A DNA stretch of 56,723 nucleotides from Deltaproteobacteria bacterium (GTDB lineage Bacteria > Desulfobacterota > Binatia > Binatales > Binataceae). The stretch's first letter is position 1. Each line of letters opens with the position of its first letter. The notes under the pieces were generated by a model. It was not told the origin of the DNA and ran no database searches. It was given only the letters and a program-made list of their open reading frames with translations. Location of the stretch: contig JAJYRQ010000023.1 in NCBI GenBank assembly GCA_021794015.1, forward strand, positions 1 to 56,723, in the 5' to 3' direction. Below, one piece after another: positions 1-6,328 of this stretch. The position numbers were made by a program, and so were the translations under genes.

Positions 1-520
1 CGCCGTCGTCCTTGAGGAAATCGGCGATATACTTCGGCCAGATCGAAGAGACCGGGTCGGCCAAGAGCACGATGTACGGATTGTCCGCGCTGAAAAAGGC
101 GGCGCCGGTGCCCGTGGGATCGAACAGCAGCATCTGATGCTCCCGGGCAATCGGCACCGACACTGCGGTTAAGACCGAACCCGAGTCGGGCAGCACAATG
201 TCCACCTTGTCCTGCGTGATGAGCCGGTTGGTGAGCGCTGCGGCGGTGGCCGGATTGCTCTGGTCGTCATAGGAAACAAGCCGCAGCGGGATTTTGCGGC
301 CGTAGGGTTTGACCAGGGCACCGCCTTGCGCGTTGGCCTGGTCGATCCAGATGCGAAGTCCGTAGTAAAGCGGCATCGAGATGCTGGCATAGGGACCGGT
401 ACTGGCGTGGAGATGGCCGATTTTTATCTGGGACGGGGCTGTTTGCGCCAAGGCGTAGCTGTTCCAGGACAAGAACAGCAGCGCCGTGATAGTGGCAAGT
501 CGTCTGCTCTTGCGAACCAT
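1..520 (-). CDS. Branched-chain amino-acid type ABC transporter substrate-binding protein (partial)
   Basis: The gene runs off the left edge; 173 residues of its N-terminal part are visible. The ATG at 520 follows GGAG by seven bases. Residues 1-27 form a signal peptide (Lys/Arg start, hydrophobic core, cleavage near YALAQT). The mature part reads IKIGHLHASTGPYA, then a segment with LVSYDDQSNP and VDIVLPDSGS, the usual first lobe of the type I periplasmic binding fold (LivK/Peripla_BP_6). It probably captures a small ligand in the periplasm for a Liv-type ABC importer; the ligand cannot be read from sequence and the permease and ATPase genes are not in view. Family call is firm, ligand unknown. 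Confidence 0.85.
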   Translation of the reverse strand, partial: MVRKSRRLATITALLFLSWNSYALAQTAPSQIKIGHLHASTGPYASISMPLYYGLRIWIDQANAQGGALVKPYGRKIPLRLVSYDDQSNPATAAALTNRLITQDKVDIVLPDSGSVLTAVSVPIAREHQMLLFDPTGTGAAFFSADNPYIVLLADPVSSIWPKYIADFLKDDG

Positions 521-564
521 TAGCTGCTCCAATCACTCACCGCCGTGCGCGATGGTTTTGCTGC

Positions 565-1384
565 TCACGGGAGCAGCGTTGTTCGGCGCGCCATATAACG
601 CCCGCGCTGCCGGCCAAAGTGAACGCTATCAATGACGCGGTCGATCGAGTCATCGCAAAGGTCCGGGTGAAGCAACTGAACTAATGGATGGAGGTCCTTT
701 GGTTGGGAGGGGACCCCTTGCGAGCAAGAATCTGATTGCATCCGAAAAAATGGCGTGGGTGGTTTTTCCTCGCGCCCGGTAGCGCAACAGCCGAAGAGGA
801 GTCGATTTGAGTTTCTCCTCGAATGCCCGCTGCGCATGGTCGTTCACGGATGCCTGCACACGCCGGTGGAGCATCTTGAGCTCTTCCATGTCGGTCGCGA
901 GGGCCGCCGCTTGGCTAACGGGCACCTTTGCCCCCTGCGAAGCAAAGCTCTGAAAGTCCGACGTAACCTGCTTAACGATACCTTCGTCCGTCAGGGCAAC
1001 CCCGTACTCGACGTTTCGACACAAGCCTGGCTCGGTGAGGTTCCCTGACGTCACGATTGCCATCCTTCAGTCTGCGACGTACACCTTGGCATGGACGCTA
1101 GGCAAGTGCGTCAACTTGAACCCAGGTACACTCCGGCCGATCTCAACTAAGGCGTCCAGATCCATGGAGCCAGCGAGGCTGCTCTCCGCCGTGAAATTGG
1201 TAACAAGATCGATATGCACCGATTCGCAGCGCTTGCGCTGGTTAAGCTGGTTAAGCATGGGCTCCGGCGCGGCACGCTTCGCAAAGGGACAAGCAATGAG
1301 CAGGTGGTTATACACGAGCGAGATGAGATCGTCAAACGTTTTGGTCCAGGGGCTGCGAACGAGGGGCAGGGGCGGCGCATTCAC
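565..1384 (-). pseudogene. PLD-family nuclease-like gene, broken by an in-frame TGA and a frameshift
   Basis: Three pieces read as one protein. The first (from 1384) ends HAKVYVAD, the H-x-K-x4-D of the phospholipase D/nuclease HKD motif. A TGA at 1067-1069 follows in frame, and after it the same frame continues RMAIVTSGNLTEPGL, the second half of the motif (S-x-N). The frame is lost near 700-715: the protein continues in a neighbouring frame as DLHPLVQLLHPDLCDDSIDRV and VHFGRQRGRY, a winged-helix-like tail. A further in-frame TGA at 1400-1402 may cut the N-terminus. The stop is at a variable position of the motif, not at a conserved Cys, so selenocysteine is unlikely. Together with the methyltransferase remnant upstream it looks like a dead restriction-modification-type locus (inference). 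Confidence 0.7.
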
Positions 1385-1584
1385 TTCACGCGGGCCTCTT
1401 CAGGACTCGCTGGTGCCGGTCATATCGGCAACCGCCGCCTTTAATTCGCGCGTATTCGAGGTCTGCCGCTTCGTCGGAATCGAAACGCTCACAGGCGTCG
1501 CATCGCTCGACGCAGCGGCGGCCTGCCGGGTCGGACGGGCCGGCGAGAATTCCGTGCACGCCCGAGTGCAGCGCACCGGGTCTC

Positions 1585-1937
1585 CTACACTCGCAGCGCG
1601 CGCCACGGGCCCTCATTCGATCCCGCGAAGGCAGCCGGGGCATTGGCCGGGAACGACGAGACGCAACCCAGAATGGACTGACCGGGAATCCATGCCCCTG
1701 CGATGTCGATCACAAGCGAGCCCGATGCTTTGAAGATTCGTTGAAACTCGCGGCCGAAGGGCCTGAACCGGTCCACGTACTCGTGGCTTTCGACGTTTCC
1801 GTAGTCCTTTTTTCGAACGAGCCCGAAAGGGGGCTGATGGCGATGAGGTCCACCGAACCGCTCTTTACGCCGGCCATGTACTCGAGCGAGTCGCCGAGCA
1901 CGATTTGGCCCTGTTTTGTTTCGTGGAACAAGCGCAT
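1585..1937 (-). pseudogene. DNA methyltransferase remnant (N4-cytosine/N6-adenine type), frameshifted and truncated
   Basis: From 1937 the frame reads a start, then GQIVLGDSLEYM and SGSVDLIAISP. At about 1829-1835 the catalytic motif IV (SPPF) is split: the next frame supplies PFGLVRKKDYGNVESHEYVD, FGREFQRIFKASGSLVIDI and GAWIPGQ. The site is a C run, and one extra C would restore ISPPFGLV. After GAWIPGQ the similarity stops, so roughly two thirds of the enzyme are missing. The motifs are those of site-specific methyltransferases that modify an exocyclic amino group. Loss of motif IV and of the C-terminal part means no activity is expected. It lies upstream of the broken PLD-family gene on the same strand. 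Confidence 0.75.
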
Positions 1938-2374
1938 TGGGCCGGTTCAGCGGCAACAGCGTTCTACGCGGCTCCCTCCCACAATGGAGGCAAAGCGGCG
2001 CACGCGGGGAGCGTCTCCCTCCTTTTTCGGCGGCTGTCGCCGTCTTAGCCTGCAGGGGTCAGACCCCCTCCCTCCGTAAAACAGGGGCCGCGAGCAGACG
2101 GGGAAAGGGAGGAGAAGCCCGTGCTGGGCTGAACGCGCGCATTCAAGATAAACCACCAGTGCTGGCCACACTCCATCAAGGGGCTTCTATGCCCAAGCTT
2201 AAACCATGTTTTTTGGCCGCCGTCCAGCGCTCTAAAAGGCGCTTGGCCTCATGGCGCCAAGCCGCGGCGTGCAGCGCGATACGGCCTGCGAGCTGAGGCC
2301 CCGCAGTGCTAGCGCCGTACGGCTGCCAGGGCGGTCGGCTCTCGGTCGTCGCCGCGAAAGACAGCGAAGCCAAG
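1938..2374. other. Non-coding stretch with a small palindrome
   Basis: No reading frame here looks like a protein. The only structure I can point to is the palindrome GGGGTC-A-GACCCC at 2055-2067. Motifs of this kind recur between genes in many genomes, sometimes next to REP-associated transposases, but none is present here. Confidence 0.5.
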
Positions 2375-2860
2375 CTATGGCAGGGTAAAGTCGGGCAGCG
2401 CCGGCGCTTGCGGCGTGCCGGCGCGCTCACGCAGGCTGCGCTCCTGGTCGCGCAGGTTACGCCACTGTTGCCACAGGCGAAGGGCCTTGGCGCGCTGCTC
2501 GGGCGTCAAAACGCGACGCGCCTTCAATGCCAGGGCAACCCGCCGGTCGATGAAAGCCGCCTGGGCGGCCTTCAGTTCAGCCGCCTCCTTGGTGACGTCT
2601 ACCCGTTTTTCCGGGCTGAAAAGCCGCGTGATAAGCGCGCGGCGCGCCAACCGAAGGCGCAGGCGCAGCAGCGCTAGCTCTGCCTGGTCGCTGCTAAAGA
2701 TGTTGCGGACGAGTTCGCTTTGCTGCGGCTCGAGGATTGGGGCGAGCAAGGCCGCCAGCGAACCGCGCGGCCGATCGCCCCGGTCAGCCTGTGCGCTCAG
2801 GGCAGCCACGACAACTGCTCCCAAAAACGCTGCGGCACTGAGCACCCGCGCTTTTCTCAT
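2375..2860 (-). CDS. Spy/CpxP-like periplasmic LTxxQ-type protein
   Basis: 161 residues from the ATG at 2860, which follows GGGAGGAG closely; a longer frame upstream overlaps the anti-sigma gene and is not needed. An N-terminal signal peptide (MRKARVLSAAAFLGAVVVAALSAQA) precedes an almost wholly helical, Arg/Leu/Ala-rich protein. The C-terminal part contains VLTPEQRAKALRLWQQW, matching the LTxxQ motif of the Spy/CpxP/ZraP group, which acts as periplasmic chaperone or metal/stress sensor. It is the last gene of a sigma / anti-sigma module and shares fold type with the first gene (4137-4607). Its place suggests it is either the sensor input or a target of the sigma factor. Family call good, precise role inferred. 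Confidence 0.7.
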   Translation of the reverse strand: MRKARVLSAAAFLGAVVVAALSAQADRGDRPRGSLAALLAPILEPQQSELVRNIFSSDQAELALLRLRLRLARRALITRLFSPEKRVDVTKEAAELKAAQAAFIDRRVALALKARRVLTPEQRAKALRLWQQWRNLRDQERSLRERAGTPQAPALPDFTLP

Positions 2861-2898
2861 GGAGCCACTCCTCCCAACAGCTCCGGGTGGAACTCCGG

Positions 2899-3339
2899 TC
2901 AGTCGGGGCCGTCGTCTGAATAGGCGATGTAAGCGGCGGCCGCGGGGTCCTCTCCGTCCGAGGCAGCCAGCAGGTCGGCCGGCGCTCCCGCAAACGAGGT
3001 GAGCGGGTCGTCGTTCCAAGCCTGCGCCGGCGCGCCGGCCAAGCTTACCGCAGCCGCAGGCTTAAGCAGCCTTGCGGCCGACCACGCGCCGGCCAGGAAA
3101 GCAAGTCCGGCAGCAGCCGCCACGGGTATCAGCCGCGCGCGCAGTCGCCGCCCGCGAGGCTGGGCCTGAATTGCCGGCGCCGGCCGGGTAAGCGTTCCGG
3201 CCAGCAGCTCGAGGTCGGCTTTGAGAGCCGTCAGGCGCTTGGCGCAAGCGGAACAAGTCGCGGCGTGCCCGAGTTGCCAGGCCAAGCCATCTCCAGTGGC
3301 TACGGCGAGCAGTGCCGGTTCTGAGAGGCATCGCTTCAT
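2899..3339 (-). CDS. Anti-sigma factor with zinc-finger (ZAS-like) N-terminus
   Basis: 146 residues from the ATG at 3339, which overlaps the sigma-factor stop (ATGA), a translational coupling typical of sigma/anti-sigma pairs. Near residue 32 the motif LGHAATCSACAKRL gives the H-x3-C-x2-C of zinc-binding anti-sigma domains. One membrane segment follows (about residues 75-98, IPVAAAAGLAFLAGAWSAARLL), then a short periplasmic tail rich in Ala and Asp. It should hold the ECF factor at the inner membrane until a periplasmic signal releases it. Identification rests on the motif, topology and coupling; the inducing signal is unknown. Confidence 0.8.
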   Translation of the reverse strand: MKRCLSEPALLAVATGDGLAWQLGHAATCSACAKRLTALKADLELLAGTLTRPAPAIQAQPRGRRLRARLIPVAAAAGLAFLAGAWSAARLLKPAAAVSLAGAPAQAWNDDPLTSFAGAPADLLAASDGEDPAAAAYIAYSDDGPD

Positions 3340-3917
3340 GGCTTTTGTCCAATCGCTTTGCGCAGGCGGTGCACCGCCCGGAAGAGCTGACGTTTGACGG
3401 AGCCCGGGCTTATTCCCAGGGCCGCGGCGGTTTCTACGCTGGTCCATTGCTCGAGCAGGCGCAGGGTGAAGATTTCGCGCTGGCGAGCCGGGAGCCGGCG
3501 AAACTCGATCTGGAGACGGCGGCAGAGTTCGCGGCGGGAGACCTCGGTCTCGGCCGAAGCGCTGCGCTGGACCTGGTCTGCGTCGGCCAACTCGGCGCGG
3601 CGCGTCTTCCACCATTTCCACCAGGCCGAACGGCGCCGGTCGCGGCAGACGTTGATGGCGACGCTGGCGAGCCATTTCGCCCAGTTTTCCGGCGGACCCT
3701 GGCTGCGAAGCCAGCGCAGCGCCTTTAACAAGACCTCCTGGGTGGCCTCTTCCGCTTCGGCTGAGTCGTCAAGCATCAAGCGGCAAAGCGCCAGTACCCT
3801 GGCTCGGTGCGCCAGGTAGACCGCATTGTAATCGGCGCTGCCCAAACCTCGCTGGCGATCTGAAGGGGCAGCGGCGCTCGTCGCCGGCCGAGCAACCCTA
3901 TGCGGCAGAAGCGACAC
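3336..3917 (-). CDS. ECF-type RNA polymerase sigma factor
   Basis: 193 residues from a GTG at 3917. Region 2 is visible as YNAVYLAHRARVLALCRLM, then DSAEAEEATQEVLLKALRWL and the -10 recognition helix NWAKWLASVAINVCRDRRR. Region 4 follows after a linker: FRRLPARQREIFTLRLLEQW and the helix-turn-helix VETAAALGISPGSVKRQLFRA. There is no region 1.1 or 3, as expected for an ECF factor. The stop overlaps the anti-sigma start. An ECF-type promoter lies ahead of the first gene of the unit (4671-4700), which fits positive autoregulation. The regulon cannot be deduced from this window alone. Confidence 0.93.
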   Translation of the reverse strand: MSLLPHRVARPATSAAAPSDRQRGLGSADYNAVYLAHRARVLALCRLMLDDSAEAEEATQEVLLKALRWLRSQGPPENWAKWLASVAINVCRDRRRSAWWKWWKTRRAELADADQVQRSASAETEVSRRELCRRLQIEFRRLPARQREIFTLRLLEQWTSVETAAALGISPGSVKRQLFRAVHRLRKAIGQKP

Positions 3918-3925
3918 TGCTGCCT

Positions 3926-4129
3926 CTAGCGTTGCGGCGCCCCGTCATCGCGCGGAGGACCGTCGCTGGACGACTCGCCCACCGGGGTTGGTAAAGCTTG
4001 CGATGTCTGCGCCACCGGCTCCTCGGCGTCATAGTAGTCTCGGCGGGCAGCCACGAATTGCGGGGCGCCCGGGCGCCTGCGATCCCTTTGCGGCCGGCGC
4101 GCCGCCGACGGGCCTTGCTTGCGGGCCAC
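3926..4129 (-). CDS. Small basic hypothetical protein between spy-like and sigma genes
   Basis: A 67-residue frame begins with GTG at 4129, seven bases after the stop of the spy-like gene, and ends eight bases before the sigma-factor start, so it fills the gap exactly. The N-terminal half is very basic (RRPQRDRRRPG), the C-terminal half acidic and Pro/Ser rich. No signal peptide or known motif is visible. Tight tiling in an operon supports it, while its composition could arise by chance in GC-rich DNA. It could equally be untranslated spacer. Confidence 0.3.
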   Translation of the reverse strand: MARKQGPSAARRPQRDRRRPGAPQFVAARRDYYDAEEPVAQTSQALPTPVGESSSDGPPRDDGAPQR

Positions 4130-4136
4130 GGCCGAC

Positions 4137-4607
4137 CTACTGCGAGGTGGAAGCTGAAGCCGCGCGGCGGGCTTGCTGGAAGTAGCCGCGAATCTGTTCA
4201 TGGGTCTTTTCCAGGTTGGCCAGCAGCTTCGAGGCCGCCGCTCGCTGCGCGGGGCTCAGCAAGGCCACGACCTTCTGCGCCAGCCGTACGCGATCCTCGA
4301 AGAAGGCGTTGCGTGTCTTTTCCAGGTTACGCTCGGCGCCGGCCACATCGCCACCCCCGACCAACGCCTGTGCCAGTTGCCGCCTGGCTGCCATCAGGTT
4401 TAGGTGGTCCTTTTTCAGGGTGGGTCGCGCCGCGGTGAAAATCTCCCTCGCCTTGGCCCGCTGGCTGGGTTGCAGAACGACCCAGACGGCTCTCATCCCC
4501 GGCAACATTCCATGACGGTGGTGGGCAAAGGCATGAGCGGCCGGCGGATAAAGACCGGCGAGGAGCGCCAGGCCTGCCAGCGTGGCAATTGCCAAACGTG
4601 ATTTCAT
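4137..4607 (-). CDS. Spy/CpxP-like periplasmic protein, first gene of the sigma operon
   Basis: 156 residues from the ATG at 4607, with AAAGGAGT seven bases upstream; the GTG at 4625 precedes that site and is rejected. A signal peptide (MKSRLAIATLAGLALLAGLYPPAAHAF) leads into His-rich FAHHRHGMLPGM, which could bind metal. The rest is helical with two LTxxQ-like stretches, VVLQPSQRAKAREIF and ALLSPAQRAAASKLL. The protein is probably a small periplasmic helical chaperone or sensor. Its gene is the first after the ECF-type promoter and leads the sigma and anti-sigma genes, as in metal- or envelope-stress units where a periplasmic sensor is co-transcribed with its ECF factor. The inducing stress is not known. 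Confidence 0.75.
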   Translation of the reverse strand: MKSRLAIATLAGLALLAGLYPPAAHAFAHHRHGMLPGMRAVWVVLQPSQRAKAREIFTAARPTLKKDHLNLMAARRQLAQALVGGGDVAGAERNLEKTRNAFFEDRVRLAQKVVALLSPAQRAAASKLLANLEKTHEQIRGYFQQARRAASASTSQ

Positions 4608-4670
4608 TTCAGGTACTCCTTTCACGCGTTAAGCCGGCGCTTGCGGGGAGCGCCGCAGCTTTCACCAGTA

Positions 4671-4700
4671 TAGACGTAACGGAGGGCTGCGCGGTTGACA
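4671..4700 (-). promoter_or_regulatory. ECF-type promoter upstream of the spy-like/sigma operon
   Basis: On the minus strand TGTCAACC (4700-4693) is followed after exactly 16 bases by CGTCTA (4676-4671). An AAC-containing -35 and a CGTC-type -10 with 16-base spacing is the classic ECF arrangement. It sits 64 bases ahead of the first ATG. The direct inference is autoregulation by the sigma factor of the same operon. Confidence 0.55.
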
Positions 4701-4841
4701 GCCGCCGCGCGACGCACCGGAGAAGCTAAGCTGCCTGTTCCGGTTGTGGGGTCGCAGGTCTGGCTGCGCAATGCCAATCGTTTCGCCATCGCCGGCGCAT
4801 CGGCTTTAGCGCGAGCAGTGCCAGGACCGCGCTGCCCAGAT

Positions 4842-6065
4842 TCAGTGCGACCACGGCAGCGAAAACCGGGAGCCAGGACCGCTGCGTTCCCTTATCAGGC
4901 CGGAAAGGGGCGCCCCGATCAGCGAGCCGACGCCGAACGACAAATAGAGGAAGCCGTAGTTCGCCGTCGCGTGCGCCGTTCCGAAGATATCGGTCAGCAA
5001 GGCGGGAAAAAGCGAGAAAATCTCTCCCCAGGCGAAAAAGGCAAACCCGGAAATCGCAACGAACAGCAGCGGCTGACCTCCGTAAACCCAAAACAGCGCC
5101 ACAGCCAGCGCCTCGAAGCTGAAGGCCAGCGCCATCGTGTTTTCGCGCCCGATCCTATCCGAAAGCCAGCCAAACGCCGGCCTGGTCAGCCCGTTGGCCA
5201 CTCGGTCGATACTCAGCGCAAGCGGCAGCGCGCTAAAGCCCAAGACCTGCGCGGCGGCGACTCCGAGATCGGCGGCAAACACCGCCATTTGCGAGACGAT
5301 CATCAGGCCGCCGGCGCACATCATCGACATCATGGCAAACAGCAGCCAGAAAAGCTGGGTTTTCAGCATTTGGGCCGGCGACACATTAACCACCGCAGCC
5401 GTTGGATGTCCCCCGCGCTCGCCGGCAAGCGCAGCGTCGAGGCCAGCCGGCGCCCGGGCCAGGCCCAGGGCCGACATACAGGCGACCGCGCCCAGTGCAA
5501 CGCCGACCAGAGCAAGCGTGTGAGTCAAGCCGCGGCCGCCAAGCATCATGGCGATCGGCCCGGTGGTGAAGATCGCTCCGCAGCCGTAACCGGCGGCGAC
5601 AATTCCCATTGCCAGGCCGCGCCGGTCGGGGAACCAATTCGCCATCAGACCGATCGCCGCGATATAGACGGCGCCGGTGGCGATTCCACCCGAGACGCCG
5701 TAGGTCAGGTAGAGCGCCAACGGGCTGGCGGCACGTGCTGCCCCGAGCCAGCTTGCGGCCAGAAAGAGCCCGCCGGCAAAGACGAGCCGGCGCGGTCCGA
5801 GCTTTTCCCCGACAAAGCCCTGGAACGGTGAGCACAGGCTTTGGAAAAGCACCAGCAGCGAAAAAGTCACCTGCACTTGCGCCAAGCCGAGCCCCAGGCG
5901 CGCCTCGAGAGGTTTTACAAAAAGCGTCCAGACGTACTGGGGCGAAGAAATCGCCATCATGGCGATCGTGCAAAGCACCAGTTGGCGCACGCGGCCGCCG
6001 GAGAATCTCGCAGCATACTCGGTGGCTGGCGCAAGCTCCGTTGCCGATGTCGAAGCGTCTCCCAC
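4842..6065 (-). CDS. MFS transporter of the oxalate/formate antiporter type, last helix frameshifted
   Basis: 407 residues from a GTG at 6065. The frame holds MFS helices in order: a first helix ending SPQYVWTLFVKPLEARLG, the motif-A-like loop GEKLGPRRLVFAGG, then the second-half loop FGWLSDRIGRENTMAL and FFAWGEIFSLFPALLTDIFG with HATANYGFLY, a signature of the OxlT-like branch. The protein leaves its family near 4880, where it ends SRFSLPWSH. A neighbouring frame (to 4726) supplies the expected last helix, RSWLPVFAAVVALNLGSAVL and LLALKPMRRRW. A single-base loss near the GGTCC at about 4877-4881 would explain it. Either the gene lost its last helix recently or the assembly has an error here. 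Substrate is probably a small carboxylate. Confidence 0.8.
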   Translation of the reverse strand: MGDASTSATELAPATEYAARFSGGRVRQLVLCTIAMMAISSPQYVWTLFVKPLEARLGLGLAQVQVTFSLLVLFQSLCSPFQGFVGEKLGPRRLVFAGGLFLAASWLGAARAASPLALYLTYGVSGGIATGAVYIAAIGLMANWFPDRRGLAMGIVAAGYGCGAIFTTGPIAMMLGGRGLTHTLALVGVALGAVACMSALGLARAPAGLDAALAGERGGHPTAAVVNVSPAQMLKTQLFWLLFAMMSMMCAGGLMIVSQMAVFAADLGVAAAQVLGFSALPLALSIDRVANGLTRPAFGWLSDRIGRENTMALAFSFEALAVALFWVYGGQPLLFVAISGFAFFAWGEIFSLFPALLTDIFGTAHATANYGFLYLSFGVGSLIGAPLSGLIRERSGPGSRFSLPWSH

Positions 6066-6092
6066 GCTACGTCGCCATGGGGCGAAGCCTTT

Positions 6093-6208
6093 CTAGTCAG
6101 CATGGAACGACCGGCTCCGATTCGCGGATAACGTAGGTTACGCTGCGAATTGGAGAAACGTAGCGCAGAGCTACACCGGAAAGGAGCCGGTCGTTCCATG
6201 CTGACTAG
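6093..6208. repeat. Inverted-repeat element with perfect 26-bp arms
   Basis: The arm at 6093-6118 (beginning CTAGTCAGCATGGAACG) is the exact reverse complement of 6183-6208. The 64-bp centre holds a further small inverted repeat, ATTCGC...GCGAAT. There is no reading frame for a transposase. It lies between the end of emrB and the start of the OxlT-like gene. It could be a MITE-like element, an intergenic palindromic repeat, or a long hairpin in the transcript. Confidence 0.85.
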
Positions 6209-6328
6209 CGCCAGGCATCGGCCGGCCCATCGCAACTCCCGCGGCACCAGCCGCCGCCCAGCGATCCTCAAGCCGACAGCTCGGGCGGCGGGGGCCGGCT
6301 CTACCCTGCACGCCCACCGCCTTGCTCC

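Noticed and set aside
1067..1069. TGA in the PLD-family gene as a possible selenocysteine codon
   Set aside because: The position is variable in the HKD motif, not a conserved Cys, and a second TGA and a frameshift follow the pattern of decay.
2176..2430. Short minus-strand frame after the Spy-like gene
   Set aside because: It overlaps the 3' end of the Spy-like gene in another phase and looks random.
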